Assembly (NCBI GenBank): GCA_031263725.1
Contig: JAISFF010000052.1
Span: 1-64,000 of the forward strand
Direction: 5' to 3'
DNA from: Lysobacteraceae bacterium
Lineage (GTDB): Bacteria > Pseudomonadota > Gammaproteobacteria > Xanthomonadales > Xanthomonadaceae
Length of the DNA: 64,000 bases
Shown: positions 49,060 through 58,644 of the stretch, piece after piece
Numbering within the stretch: position 1 is the first letter of the stretch
Layout of the letters: each line of letters starts with the position of its first letter
Position numbers and translations under genes: made by a program
The notes under the pieces: model-generated
Database searches by the model: none
What the model was told of the DNA's origin: nothing
What the model saw: only the letters and a program-made list of their open reading frames with translations

Positions 49060-49401
49060 AAAGGCGACTTGTATCTGGCCCATATTAGGCGATTGGATGC
49101 TCAATATCGCCGCCAGATTGTTAAGATCGAAATCGTGGCCGTCCCGAGCGCCCAGGCTACCGGGCGGCAAGGTGACAATCCCGTTTTCAGGATCATAAAG
49201 ACCTGTCCTGTTACGGGTGGTGCCCGGGGAACCCAGTTCGAACCCCTTAAGCCTGTCCGCTTCAATAGCGGCGTTCAGGGCATCGTCAACCGTGACTGTC
49301 CTTGTCAAAGTCGAACGCAGGTTGGCGACCTGTTCGGGGGTAACATCGGGCTGACTTTGTAGTTGCGTCAGCAGTGCTTCCAGCCTTGGGTTATTCGACA
49401 C
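49060..49401 (-). pseudogene. X-Tfe N-terminal fragment
   Basis: From GTG 49401, six bases after an AGGAGAG ribosome site, the frame gives MSNNPRLEALLTQLQSQPDV, TPEQVANLRSTLTRTVTVDD, ALNAAIEADRLKGFELGSPG, a NRTGLYDPENGIVTLPPGSL block and NLAAILSIQ near 49090. This is the N-terminal part missing from the copy at the left window edge. After AILSIQ homology ends and the frame runs on antisense through the plus-strand fragment. As it stands it encodes no toxin domain and no XVIPCD. Confidence 0.7.
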
Positions 49402-49646
49402 CGCTCTCTCTCCTGTTTCTCCAGCATTCCACCGCGCTGATACAGCGATCACCATGTCCACGCACCTATGGTCTGGCAGTTCACGGGACTCTCCGACGGA
49501 GTAAACCTGGACCACCAGCTCTCCGCGATAGAAATGCCAGTAAAGCATATTGCTGCTTATGCTACCCTTGAACCCCAATTGCTCCAGATGGGTCTTGTAA
49601 TACTCCAGATCGAAGTCGCAGACGGGTGTAAGAGGAGCGTTTTCAT
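49402..49646 (-). pseudogene. frameshifted ORF between lipoprotein and effector fragment
   Basis: An ATG at 49646 overlaps the lipoprotein stop (ATGA) but its frame ends after 29 codons. One base away, a longer frame reads LTPVCDFDLEYYKTHLEQLG, then FKGSISSNMLYWHFYRGELV and VQVYSVGESREL, and then continues without a stop into the effector N-terminus. The likely original was a short protein starting MKTLL..., now frameshifted and lacking its stop. Its function is unknown; the position suggests an immunity or accessory protein. Confidence 0.45.
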
Positions 49647-50041
49647 CTTTCCTTATTATTGCGAAACTGAACGGTGAACTGATTTCTTGTGCTGGATTGA
49701 TTGTTCAGCACAAACCAGTAACGCCAGTCATCCGTCATATCCCCAATGGCACTATAAGTAACAATAAGGTCCGGCGGGTCTTCTTCCATCCTGACCCCCG
49801 TTATTTCAAACACCCGTTCCGGTGTCAGCTCATCGGCATGGTAGGTACTGTCGAACAGGCGCATCAGGCGCAGCCCGGGTTCTTCCGGGGGGTATTGGGG
49901 ATTGATGATGCGTCCTCGCGCATCGCGTGCAGGTTCGGTCATGGCGGGCGGTTCCTTTGCAGCGAAAGAGGAAGGTTGATGGGCGCAGGCACCGAGCAAT
50001 AGCAGCGGCAGCAGCGCGAGTCTTGGCGAAGATGGAAGCAT
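49643..50041 (-). CDS. lipoprotein, candidate X-Tfi immunity protein
   Basis: A 132-residue protein with signal peptide MLPSSPRLALLPLLLLGACA and lipobox L-G-A-C at Cys19, so it is a periplasm-facing lipoprotein. The mature part contains GRIINPQYPPEEPGLRLMRL, a FEITGVRMEEDPPDLIVTYS block and DWRYWFVLNNQSS, suggesting a small alpha/beta fold. X-T4SS effectors are typically encoded just after an immunity lipoprotein, and this gene lies directly upstream of X-Tfe pieces on the same strand. The role is inferred from context; the frame itself is intact. Confidence 0.65.
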   Translation of the reverse strand: MLPSSPRLALLPLLLLGACAHQPSSFAAKEPPAMTEPARDARGRIINPQYPPEEPGLRLMRLFDSTYHADELTPERVFEITGVRMEEDPPDLIVTYSAIGDMTDDWRYWFVLNNQSSTRNQFTVQFRNNKER

Positions 50042-50189
50042 GGATCATCCCTTGATCTGTCGATTGACTGATTCTTTCGCCCAATCTGGACCAGATATAA
50101 GTCGCCTTTTCGCCCTCTGACTTGGGAAGCCCCAAGGACGGCTCAAGGCTCCCCACACCGCTACATCATCCGGGCTGCGCCACGCCTGT

Positions 50190-50400
50190 CCCGAGCAGAT
50201 CGGTCGATCGCGCAACGATTGCGATTACGACAGCCGCTTTGGCAGCCGCGTGCGCGGCGAAGGACATTTCGCGGACCTGCCCGAGCGCCGCTTCATGCGG
50301 GCGCTGAAACGCAACGGCTATACGGAACCGGATGTGTGCGGGGACTGGATTGCGGACGGTTCATCCCACCGCGTCCGGTGTCGTCGCAGGAAAAACGGTT
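50190..50400 (+). pseudogene. possible C-terminal tail of a PA0069-type radical-SAM protein
   Basis: The plus-strand frame reads RNDCDYDSRFGSRVRGEGHF, then ADLPERRFMRALKRNGYTEP. This resembles the tail of PA0069/SplB-like radical-SAM proteins, which end in a (D/N)YDSRFG.RMRGEG..A motif. No radical-SAM core (CxxxCxxC) lies upstream, so if correct this is a leftover of a deleted gene. Confidence 0.45.
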
Positions 50401-50459
50401 TTGAGTTTCCGGTTTCGGCGCGATGGCGCACCACATCGGTCGGGAACCGCAAAGCCGGA

Positions 50460-50930
50460 TCAATCTCCGGCAAGACGCCGCAACGTGCGCCGGAGCCAGC
50501 CACTGTTCAAGGTATTGTCGATTTTGACTCGCACTTTGCCGGCATAATCGGCGTCGTCGTACTTGATGTGGTTCAACAGCCAACTGCATAGCAGCTTGTG
50601 CATCTCGAGACCGATATCCTGGCCTTCGCCGAACTGTTTGCCGTATCCGGCGATTCGCTTGGCGAAACGGTCATGCGCCTCGCGATGGGGAATCAGCGCC
50701 GGATATTCGATTTGCTCCAGCAAGCTTTCCTCGAACGCGAAATGGAAAGTGGTGTAATCGAACAATGACGCCAGCACATCGCCGAGGCTCTCGCGGTGGC
50801 TGGTGGCATTCGCCTCTTCCAACGGGTTTATGTATTGAACCAATTGCCGATGCTGGCCATCAATAACATCGATGCCAGTATCGAGGTCGGATGTCCATTC
50901 TATTGGCACGACAGCTTCCCCGCCGCTCAT
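50460..50930 (-). CDS. bacteriohemerythrin 1
   Basis: A 156-residue four-helix-bundle protein that binds O2 at a di-iron site. Ligand motifs in order are GIDVIDGQHRQLVQYIN (first His), [20 protein letters not shown] (His and the HxxxE-type Glu), HREAHDRF, and the final LLCSWLLNHIKYDDADYAGK with His and Asp. It probably carries or senses oxygen for respiration or aerotaxis. ATG at 50930 starts [20 protein letters not shown]. It is a paralogue of the next minus-strand gene. Confidence 0.9.
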   Translation of the reverse strand: MSGGEAVVPIEWTSDLDTGIDVIDGQHRQLVQYINPLEEANATSHRESLGDVLASLFDYTTFHFAFEESLLEQIEYPALIPHREAHDRFAKRIAGYGKQFGEGQDIGLEMHKLLCSWLLNHIKYDDADYAGKVRVKIDNTLNSGWLRRTLRRLAGD

Positions 50931-51207
50931 GGATAATGACGGGAGATTATATATTGAGAACCATGTCACAGCTTGATTGTGAGCAAGCTGCTGCTGGCCT
51001 ATGTCGCTGGGATGGGTACTGGCAATGATGATCTGGAACCGGGCGTTACACATTCCGGAAGTCGCTTCGCTCATCGGCATGAGGGACATGCGAATCACAG
51101 AGGAGCGCCGACCACGGCCATCCGCTGTGTGACGATGCGAGATATCGTCCCTTCCCGCGTTCCCGCCGCATGCGCCAGGCCTGGACCCGGAACGAGTCCA
51201 CCCGGGA

Positions 51208-51663
51208 TCAGAAGAACCGCGCCAGCGTGCGCTTGAGCCAGCCCTGGTTCTTGCCTTCGTCCAGCGTGTTGTCGATCTGGATACGGACCGACGACACGTA
51301 GTCGGCATCGTCATGCTTGATATGGCTGATGAGCCAGCTTCTGAGCAGCGTATGCACATCGTCGCCGACATCGTCGCCGGCCCGGAAACGCTTCTGGTAT
51401 TCCTGCACGCGCTTGGTGAACAACTGGTGCACCCGGCGATGCGCGTTCAGATAGTGGTAACCGGCTTCCTCCAGCAGGCTTTCTTCGAATGCGAAATGCG
51501 AGATCGTATAGCCAACCAGGGCATTGAGGACTTCGCCTATGGCTTCGCGATCGTTGCTGCCACGAAGTTCTTCCATCTGGTTGATATAGCTCATCAGCCG
51601 CCTGTGCTGATTATCGATGACAGTGATTCCGGTATCGAGATCGGAAGTCCAGGCAAGAGTCAT
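51208..51663 (-). CDS. bacteriohemerythrin 2
   Basis: A 151-residue paralogue of the gene at 50460, with the same ligand set: [49 protein letters not shown] and [20 protein letters not shown]. Both start with ...WTSDLDTGI, so they arose by tandem duplication. A 277-bp gap separates the two; I see no gene there. The upstream region is short and shared with the divergent tex gene. Confidence 0.9.
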   Translation of the reverse strand: MTLAWTSDLDTGITVIDNQHRRLMSYINQMEELRGSNDREAIGEVLNALVGYTISHFAFEESLLEEAGYHYLNAHRRVHQLFTKRVQEYQKRFRAGDDVGDDVHTLLRSWLISHIKHDDADYVSSVRIQIDNTLDEGKNQGWLKRTLARFF

Positions 51664-51791
51664 GTACTTGTCCTTTGTCGGTTACGTGCTGGGCGGATGC
51701 CCATAGTATAGAACCGTCGCCGACCGGCCCAAGTGCAAGTCGAATTGGGTATAGTCGCCACGCCGAGAACGGTCCAGTCAATTTCACATCG

Positions 51792-54218
51792 ATGCAGGAT
51801 ACTCCGTTGTCTTCCAGCGCCACTTCTACTTCCAACGTTTCCGTTTCACTCGCAGACCGCATCGCGGCAACCATCGCCGCCGAGATTGGCGCAAAGACCG
51901 GACAAGTCGATGCCGCCGTCCGCCTGCTGGACGAGGGCGCGACCGTGCCCTTCATCGCCCGCTACCGCAAGGAAGTCACCGCGGGTCTCGACGATACGCA
52001 GTTGCGCACGCTGGAGACCCGGCTCCTTTATCTGCGGGAACTGGAAGACCGCCGCGCCGCGATCCTGGCCAGCATCGAGGAACAGGGGAAGCTCAGCGCC
52101 GGACTGCGCGCCGATATCGAAGCCGCCGGCGCCAAGTCGCAACTGGAAGACCTGTATCTGCCGTACAAGCCCAGGCGCCGGACCCGTGCGCAGATCGCCC
52201 GCGAAGCCGGTCTCGAACCGCTGGCGGATGGATTGCGGGACGATCCTTCGAGGAATCCCGAGGAATTCGCGGCCGGTTTCGTCGATGCGGAGAAGAATGT
52301 CGCCGATGTGAAGGCCGCGCTGGAAGGCGCCCGCGCGATCCTCATGGAACGTTGGGGAGAAGCGGCGGCGCTGATAGGCGAACTCCGCGAATGGTTGCAG
52401 CAACATGGCGTGATCCATGCACGCGTCGTCGCGGGCAAGGAGGATGAAGGCGCCAAGTATCGCGACTATTTCGGACACGCCGAACCGCTGGGCAAGATTC
52501 CTTCGCACCGCCTGCTGGCCCTGTTCCGCGCGCGTCGCGAGCAAGTGCTGCAACTGGAACTGGATCCGGGCAGCGATATCGAAGCGGGCAATGCCTATGC
52601 CGAGGGCCGTGTCGCCCATCATGCGGGCGTCGAGAACCGGGGCCGTGCGGCGGATGCGTGGCTCCTGAACGCCTGCCGCCTGACCTGGCGCGCCAGGCTG
52701 CACCTGCATCTGTTGCTGGATCTGTTCAATCAGGCGCAGGAAAAGGCGGAGACGGAAGCGATCGCCGTCTTCGGCGACAACCTCAAGGACCTGTTGCTGG
52801 CCGCTCCGGCCGGGCAGCGGGCGGTGCTTGGCCTGGATCCCGGTCTGCGCACCGGGGTCAAGGTGGCGGTGGTCGATGCCACCGGCAAACTGGTCGCCAC
52901 GGACACGATCTATCCGCATGAACCGAGGCGGCAATGGGAACAGTCGCTGCGCACGCTGGCCAGGCTGTGCAAGGTCCATGATGTCGAACTGATCGCCATC
53001 GGCAACGGCACGGCGTCGCGCGAAACCGACAAGCTGGCCGGCGAACTGATCGGGCGGAATCCGGAAACGAAACTGCAGAAGATCGTGGTCAGCGAAGCCG
53101 GCGCATCGGTGTATTCGGCCTCGGAGCGTGCCGCACGCGAGTTTCCGAATCTGGATGTTTCCCTGCGCGGCGCGGTATCCATCGCGCGCCGCCTGCAAGA
53201 CCCGTTGGCCGAGTTGGTCAAGATCGAGCCGAAGGCCATCGGTGTCGGACAGTATCAGCATGATGTCGATCAATACCGCCTGGCCAACGCGCTGGATGCC
53301 AAGGTGGAGGATTGCGTCAATGCGGTCGGTGTCCATGTCAACACCGCTTCCAGCGCGTTGCTGGCGCGCGTCGCCGGATTGTCCGGCACGGTCGCCGAGA
53401 ATATCGTCGCCTATCGCGACGAACACGGCCCGTTCGATTGCAGACAGTCGTTGCTGAAGGTGCCGCGCCTGGGCGAAAAGACTTTCGAGCAATGCGCCGG
53501 ATTCCTGCGGATCGCGGATGGCGGGCAGCCGCTGGACGCATCGGCCGTGCATCCGGAGGCGTATCCGGTGGTCGAACGGATCGCGCGCGACAGCGGCAGG
53601 AAGCTCGGCGAGCTGATCGGCGATGTGAGCTATCTGCGTGGTCTGAAGCCGGAACTGTTCGTCGATGAGAAATTCGGCGTGCCGACCGTGCGCGATATCC
53701 TCAAGGAGCTGGAAAAACCGGGCCGCGATCCGCGTCCGGAATTCAAGGCGGCGCGCTTCGCCGAAGGCGTCGAAGACATCAAGGACCTCAAGCCGGGGAT
53801 GATCCTCGAGGGCGTGGTCAGCAATGTCACCGCGTTCGGTGCATTCGTCGACATCGGCGTGCACCAGGATGGTCTGGTCCACATCTCCATGCTGTCGGAC
53901 AAGTTCGTCAAGGACCCGCGCGATGTGGTCAAGGCCGGCGACATCGTCAAGGTCAAAGTGCTGGACGTGGACATGGAGCGCCGCCGCATCGCCCTGACGC
54001 GGCGGCTGGACGAAGCGCTGGCATCCGGCGATGGCGGGAAGCCGGAACGCGATCGCGCGCAGGATCAGCACAAGCGTGACGACACGCGGGAGGAGCGGCC
54101 GCGCGGCAACGGACATCGGCATGCGGGCGTACGCGCGAAAACGGGCAAGCCAGGACAGACGGCGCCCGCATTCGACAGCGCCCTGGCCGACGCCTTCGCC
54201 AGGGCGAAGAAACAGTAG
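51792..54218 (+). CDS. tex: RNA-binding transcription accessory protein Tex
   Basis: An 808-residue nucleic-acid-binding protein. Order: N-terminal helical region ([20 protein letters not shown] and [20 protein letters not shown]), YqgF-like domain ([20 protein letters not shown]), helix-hairpin-helix repeats ([20 protein letters not shown] and [20 protein letters not shown]), and an S1 domain at ~665-740 ([20 protein letters not shown], then [16 protein letters not shown]). The C-terminal tail is charged and disordered. ATG at 51792 ([10 protein letters not shown]). Tex affects transcription elongation and toxin expression in other bacteria. Confidence 0.95.
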   Translation: MQDTPLSSSATSTSNVSVSLADRIAATIAAEIGAKTGQVDAAVRLLDEGATVPFIARYRKEVTAGLDDTQLRTLETRLLYLRELEDRRAAILASIEEQGKLSAGLRADIEAAGAKSQLEDLYLPYKPRRRTRAQIAREAGLEPLADGLRDDPSRNPEEFAAGFVDAEKNVADVKAALEGARAILMERWGEAAALIGELREWLQQHGVIHARVVAGKEDEGAKYRDYFGHAEPLGKIPSHRLLALFRARREQVLQLELDPGSDIEAGNAYAEGRVAHHAGVENRGRAADAWLLNACRLTWRARLHLHLLLDLFNQAQEKAETEAIAVFGDNLKDLLLAAPAGQRAVLGLDPGLRTGVKVAVVDATGKLVATDTIYPHEPRRQWEQSLRTLARLCKVHDVELIAIGNGTASRETDKLAGELIGRNPETKLQKIVVSEAGASVYSASERAAREFPNLDVSLRGAVSIARRLQDPLAELVKIEPKAIGVGQYQHDVDQYRLANALDAKVEDCVNAVGVHVNTASSALLARVAGLSGTVAENIVAYRDEHGPFDCRQSLLKVPRLGEKTFEQCAGFLRIADGGQPLDASAVHPEAYPVVERIARDSGRKLGELIGDVSYLRGLKPELFVDEKFGVPTVRDILKELEKPGRDPRPEFKAARFAEGVEDIKDLKPGMILEGVVSNVTAFGAFVDIGVHQDGLVHISMLSDKFVKDPRDVVKAGDIVKVKVLDVDMERRRIALTRRLDEALASGDGGKPERDRAQDQHKRDDTREERPRGNGHRHAGVRAKTGKPGQTAPAFDSALADAFARAKKQ

Positions 54219-54420
54219 GGGGAATCATCCGGCGTCCGCGACATGCGCCGGCAGTTGCGGACATTCGCACCAGATCCATATCGCCATGCGGCACGCCGAT
54301 GCCCGTGCTGCGCGGCGAGGACAACAATTCACGCGCGATTGCGGCCGATCGAACCAGCATTCCGCCCAGGCTGACGTTCGCGAAACAGGCGGAGGCTTTC
54401 GCCGGAACAAAGGCAGCGAA

Positions 54421-55704
54421 TCAGTCGACGGGCGATGGCGGCAACGGCGATGACGAAATGCTTGCATCCCCGGCTCCGCGCTTTTCCAGCGCATCGATTC
54501 TTTCGCTGAGCAGGGTTGCTTCTATCTCGCTGAAGACGGTGGCAAGCGCAGTTCGCGCCCATGCGATGTGATGCCGCATGGCGTCGGCATCTCCCGACAG
54601 CGCGGCCGCCTCGGCGTCGAGCCAGTGCAGATAGGCGGACAGGTTCAACAGGCCGCCTCTGCACAATGGCCGCCAGGCCTTCACCAGATCGATGTCGCGC
54701 AATACCACGGCGGCAAAGCCGGCGATCGTGCCGGCGCTTGCCTGGCGCATCATGGCGGGCGTCTGCCAGTAATGATCGACCAGCCACTGGATGCCTTCGC
54801 GCCACATGACGATATCGTTCCGGTCCGCCGCAAAGGCCAGACGCAGCGAGTTGGCTCGGAATGCCTGTACCGACGGCTCGCCGGCTTCGAGATCGGGAAT
54901 CAGCTCAGCCGGCCAGTCGCGTGGCCGGATTCCGGACTGGTATTGCTGGGTCAATTGCGTCATCCGCGCATGCGCGGCGATCCGCCCGGGGTGGCGGAAC
55001 AGTTCGAAAAAGACGCGGCCATCGGTCCGCCAGCCTTTGTTCTGGAATGGCAGCAGATTGAAAAGACCGAGAACCAGCGCCGCCACGCCGAATCCGAACA
55101 CTATGGCGTGCGCCGTGCCCGGCAGATCGAATCCGACAAGCACGAAAAAACAAAGCGCTGCGGTCCACAGATTGGCGGAGGGTCCCCCCAGAATGAAGAT
55201 GCTGTAGTCGATCCTGGTCGGGGGCGGCTTGCCGGGATCGGGGATGATCATCGCCGCGCCAGCGATGCCGCGGACATTGCCGCCCCACCGCATTCGCCAG
55301 GTATCCTTGATGTCGCGTTCGATGCGGAGCGGCCCGACACTGAAGATGCGCAACTGCATGCCGCGGGCGGCGCCGGCCAGTGCGTGGCCCAGTTCGTGGG
55401 GAATCACGTTCAACCACAGCGAAAACAGCGAGACCAGGATTGCAATCCACATCGTCATGGGACTGCCGTCTGCGGTGACGAATGGCGGCAGGGAAAAAAG
55501 CGGGGCCAGGTCGAACAGCCGGATGACCGCGGCCACGGAGAAAAACACGGCGACGATGACAAAGGTCGCGAGAACGCCGTTCAGAAGCCAGCGCAACCGC
55601 ATGCGCAGTGTCCGGTCGGGTTCCGGAAGCGGATACAGCGAAGCGCTGTCGTTTGCCGGAAATGGCGGCGGCGACAACGGCAGCGGCGGCGGCGGTGTGC
55701 TCAC
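54421..55704 (-). CDS. M50-like membrane metalloprotease
   Basis: A 427-residue membrane protein. A Pro-rich N-terminus (STPPPPLPLSPPPFPANDSA) precedes TM1 (LLNGVLATFVIVAVFFSVAA). TM2 leads into the zinc motif NVIPHELGHALAGAARGMQ (HExxH). Further helices follow (LWTAALCFFVLVGFDLPG and IVFGFGVAALVLGLFNLLPF), with the NLLPFQNKGWRTDG block supplying the second M50 motif, where the usual NxxPxxxxDG is N-LLP-FQNKGWRTDG. A ~180-residue helical cytoplasmic domain ends the protein. Probably an intramembrane or membrane-associated protease; substrates unknown. Confidence 0.85.
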   Translation of the reverse strand: MSTPPPPLPLSPPPFPANDSASLYPLPEPDRTLRMRLRWLLNGVLATFVIVAVFFSVAAVIRLFDLAPLFSLPPFVTADGSPMTMWIAILVSLFSLWLNVIPHELGHALAGAARGMQLRIFSVGPLRIERDIKDTWRMRWGGNVRGIAGAAMIIPDPGKPPPTRIDYSIFILGGPSANLWTAALCFFVLVGFDLPGTAHAIVFGFGVAALVLGLFNLLPFQNKGWRTDGRVFFELFRHPGRIAAHARMTQLTQQYQSGIRPRDWPAELIPDLEAGEPSVQAFRANSLRLAFAADRNDIVMWREGIQWLVDHYWQTPAMMRQASAGTIAGFAAVVLRDIDLVKAWRPLCRGGLLNLSAYLHWLDAEAAALSGDADAMRHHIAWARTALATVFSEIEATLLSERIDALEKRGAGDASISSSPLPPSPVD

Positions 55705-55731
55705 GATGGTCCGGGTCGATGCCGATAGGGC

Positions 55732-56496
55732 CTATTGGCTGGAGGTGTATTTCTCGCGCCGGATATGGGCCATGCGCAGCCCGCTGGCTTTCAGCGCTTC
55801 GACGCAGGCATCGACCATGGCCGGGTTGCCGCACAGATAGGCGATATCGTGCACCGGGTCGGGTTGCAGTTCCGCGAGATGCCGCTGCACACGGCCGGAG
55901 CGCTCGCCGGGACGCAGATTCCCGGCGGGTTCGCGCGACAGGCAGGGAATGAAGCGGAACGCGGGACTGCGATCGGTCCAGGCGCGGAACTCGTCGGCAT
56001 ACAGCAGATCGGCATGGGTACGCGCGCCGAACAACAGGGTGACCTGCAGGTCGCGCCTGGCCATCTGCCGTTCCAGCAGCGGCATCATCGCGCGATAGGT
56101 GGCGATGCCGGTGCCGGTGGCGATCAGCAGATAGCGCCGGTTGCTGTCGCCGGGTTTCAGGCAGAACTGGCCATGCGGGCCGGAAGCGTGCAGCCGGTCC
56201 TCGGGTTGCAGCGCCTCGAACAGGGCGGTGCCGCTACCGCCGGGCACATGACTGACCGCGATCTCGATGTGGTCGTTCGGGCCCATCGTATGATCGTGGC
56301 GGGTGGCCAGCGAATAGCTGCGCTTGGCGGCGTTGCCATCCGCGTACTGGAAATGGATCTGGACGAACTGCCCGGGGTTGAAATCCAGGGCCTGGCCATC
56401 ATCGCGCTGGAACACATAGTGGCCCACGCCGCGCGCGATCTCGCGACGTTCGATGAATCTGAGTGGAAACAGGGACACGCTGTCTATCCGCAACAA
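55732..56496 (-). CDS. fpr: ferredoxin/flavodoxin-NADP+ reductase
   Basis: A 254-residue FAD enzyme that moves electrons between NADPH and ferredoxin or flavodoxin. The FAD site is KRSYSLATRHDHT (RxYS), the NADP site LLIATGTGIATYRAMMPLLE, with LLFGARTHADLLYADEFRAW and YLCGNPAMVDACVEAL near the end and an aromatic-poor ...KYTSSQ C-terminus. No ATG fits; TTG at 56496 (or the next TTG) sits 11 bases after GAAGGAGG, so the start is probably TTG. Divergent from the ABC transporter. Confidence 0.88.
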   Translation of the reverse strand: MLRIDSVSLFPLRFIERREIARGVGHYVFQRDDGQALDFNPGQFVQIHFQYADGNAAKRSYSLATRHDHTMGPNDHIEIAVSHVPGGSGTALFEALQPEDRLHASGPHGQFCLKPGDSNRRYLLIATGTGIATYRAMMPLLERQMARRDLQVTLLFGARTHADLLYADEFRAWTDRSPAFRFIPCLSREPAGNLRPGERSGRVQRHLAELQPDPVHDIAYLCGNPAMVDACVEALKASGLRMAHIRREKYTSSQ

Positions 56497-56564
56497 GGTA
56501 GGATCGGCCTCCTTCGGCCCCGTCGATCGCGGCTTTCGCGGGCTTGCGGTCGCGGAGCGCCCGG

Positions 56565-56609
56565 GCGGAGCGGCGAAGCCGCCGGGCATTCGCCCGCTTG
56601 CGGCTCCGC
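56565..56609. repeat. REP-like GC-rich inverted repeat
   Basis: GCGGAGC (56565-56571) pairs with GCTCCGC (56603-56609), with an inner CGGGC-ATTC-GCCCG style stem. A related but imperfect block with GGCTTGCGG lies just to the left. It resembles a palindromic intergenic element between the divergent fpr and ABC genes. A TATAAT at 56635-56640 may be the ABC operon -10. Confidence 0.4.
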
Positions 56610-56691
56610 GCCGAAGGCGGCACGGGAAGCTCTCTATAATACCGGCGAAGCCGCCCGGCTTGGCGGCGGCCTCACTCAATCGATTGGCGGC

Positions 56692-57645
56692 ATGAATACC
56701 CACTCCTCGGCAACGGCAATACCCGCGCTGCGCGTCCGCGATCTGCGCAAGACCTACGGCAACGGCGTGCAGGCGTTGAGAGGCGTCTCGCTGGATGTGG
56801 CGCCCGGAGATTTCTTCGCCCTGCTCGGTCCCAACGGCGCCGGCAAGTCCACGATGATCGGCATCGTCAGTTCGTTGGTGAACCTCGGCGCCGGCAGCGT
56901 CGAAGTGTTCGGCGTGGATATGGCCGGCCGCCGCCGCGATGCGATGCGGCTGATCGGTCTGGTACCGCAGGAGATCAACTTCAATCTGTTCGAGAAACCG
57001 TTCGACATCCTGGTCAATTACGCCGGGTTCTACGGCATCCCGCGCCAGGAAGCGCGCGGGCGCGCGGAAGAGGAACTGCGGCGCGCCTATCTGTGGGACA
57101 AGGCGCACCTGATGAGCCGCACGCTGTCCGGCGGCATGAAGCGCAGGCTGATGATCGCGCGGGCGATGATGACCCGCCCCAGGCTGCTGATCCTGGACGA
57201 GCCCACCGCCGGCGTCGATATCGAAATCCGCCGCGGCATGTGGCGGGATCTGCGCGAAATCAATGCCGCCGGCAGTACCATCATCTTGACCACGCATTAC
57301 CTGGAAGAAGCGGAAAGTCTCTGTCGCAATCTGGCGATCATCAATCATGGCGAGATCGTCGAGCAGGGTCCGATGCGTTCGTTGCTGGCCAAGCTCGATG
57401 TCGAGGGTTTCCTGCTCGATATCGATGGCGCTCTGCCGGCGGCGCTGCCCGTCATCGAGGGTGTCGCGCTGGTCGCCGCCGATGCCAATACGCTGGACTT
57501 GGACATGCCGCGTTCGATGAATCTCAACAGGGTATTCGCCGCACTGGATCGGAGCGGCATCCGGGTGCGTTCGATGCGGACCAAGAGCAATCGCCTGGAG
57601 GAGCTGTTCGTGCGCATGACCGGTGAGCGGGAACGGGAAGCATGA
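56692..57645 (+). CDS. ABC-2 type exporter ATPase (YadG-like)
   Basis: A 317-residue ATPase. Walker A GPNGAGKST (near 48-56), Q-loop LVPQEINFNLF, signature LSGGMKRRLMIARAM, Walker B LLILDEPTAGVD, H-loop LTTHYLEEAE. The last ~90 residues form the C-terminal domain of exporters of the YadG/DrrA group. ATG at 56692 (MNTHSSATAI); the longer frame upstream overlaps the GC-rich palindromes. It overlaps the permease gene by 4 bases. Confidence 0.92.
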   Translation: MNTHSSATAIPALRVRDLRKTYGNGVQALRGVSLDVAPGDFFALLGPNGAGKSTMIGIVSSLVNLGAGSVEVFGVDMAGRRRDAMRLIGLVPQEINFNLFEKPFDILVNYAGFYGIPRQEARGRAEEELRRAYLWDKAHLMSRTLSGGMKRRLMIARAMMTRPRLLILDEPTAGVDIEIRRGMWRDLREINAAGSTIILTTHYLEEAESLCRNLAIINHGEIVEQGPMRSLLAKLDVEGFLLDIDGALPAALPVIEGVALVAADANTLDLDMPRSMNLNRVFAALDRSGIRVRSMRTKSNRLEELFVRMTGEREREA

Positions 57646-58445
57646 GCCAGGCCCGGAGCGATATCCGCGCCGGCAACGGCGCCCGCAACCGGGTCGCGTT
57701 GCTGACGGTGGTGCGACGCGAGATCGCCCGCATTCTGCGGATCTGGGGCCAGACCCTGGTGCCTCCGGCGATCACGATGACGCTGTATTTCCTGATCTTC
57801 GGCCGCCTGATCGGTTCCCGCGTCGGCGACATGGGTGGGTTCACCTATATGGATTTCATCGTTCCCGGTCTGGTGATGATGAGCGTGATCCAGAACAGCT
57901 ACGGCAACATCTCGTCCAGTTTCTTCGGCGCCAAGTTCGGCCGCCATGTCGAGGAATTGCTGGTCAGTCCGATGCCGGACTGGGTCATCCTGTGTGGCTA
58001 TGTGGCCGGCGCGGTACTGCGCGGAGTGATGGTCGGCGTGATCGTGCTGTTGATCGCAATGTTCTTCACCCAGGTCCGCATCCCGCATCCGCTGGTGACG
58101 ATATCGACGGTGCTGCTCGGTGCGACGATCTTCTCGCTGGCCGGGTTCATCAACGCGGTCTACGCGCGCAAGTTCGATGATGTCGCCATCGTGCCGACCT
58201 TCATCCTGACGCCGCTGACCTATCTGGGCGGCGTGTTCTATTCGACCAAACTGTTGCCCGGCTGGGCCGGAACGCTGACCAAGGCCAATCCGATCTTCTA
58301 CATGGTGAATGCCTTCCGCTATGGCCTGCTGGGCGTTTCCGACGTGCCGCTGTGGGTCGCCTACGCGCTGATGCTGGGTTTCGTGCTGCTGCTGGGCGCT
58401 TTCGCGCTGTGGCTGCTGCGCCGGGGCATCGGATTGCGCAGCTGA
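57642..58445 (+). CDS. ABC-2 type exporter permease (YadH-like)
   Basis: A 267-residue inner-membrane protein with six helices, including ITMTLYFLIFGRLIG, FIVPGLVMMSVIQNSYGNIS, ILCGYVAGAVLRGVMVGVIV, TISTVLLGATIFSLAGFI, TFILTPLTYLGGVFYSTKLL and ALMLGFVLLLGAFALWLL. The family signature LTYLGGVFYS and the ANPIFYMVNAFRYG block are typical of YadH. Together with the upstream ATPase it should export an unknown substrate. ATG overlaps the ATPase stop. Confidence 0.92.
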   Translation: MSQARSDIRAGNGARNRVALLTVVRREIARILRIWGQTLVPPAITMTLYFLIFGRLIGSRVGDMGGFTYMDFIVPGLVMMSVIQNSYGNISSSFFGAKFGRHVEELLVSPMPDWVILCGYVAGAVLRGVMVGVIVLLIAMFFTQVRIPHPLVTISTVLLGATIFSLAGFINAVYARKFDDVAIVPTFILTPLTYLGGVFYSTKLLPGWAGTLTKANPIFYMVNAFRYGLLGVSDVPLWVAYALMLGFVLLLGAFALWLLRRGIGLRS

Positions 58446-58644
58446 ACCGGGCCGCCAGCGGCGGATTTCGAGTACGCGCGGATCCTGCGCGTCCCGAGAC
58501 AAGGCGTCGCGTCGAAACCGGCGGCTCAATGCCGGCATGGCCAGCGCGGACGATGCCGGATTCGCGCTATCGTATGCCGGCATGATGCGGCGGCCGGATC
58601 TGGGCGCCGCGCCTGCCCACTCGATTGGAATCCAAGGCAACCCT

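Noticed and set aside
48808-49578. Reading the minus-strand frame as one intact 256-residue gene
   Set aside because: Only the part from 49401 to about 49090 resembles the effector family; the rest is antisense to the plus-strand fragment or belongs to a frameshifted neighbour.
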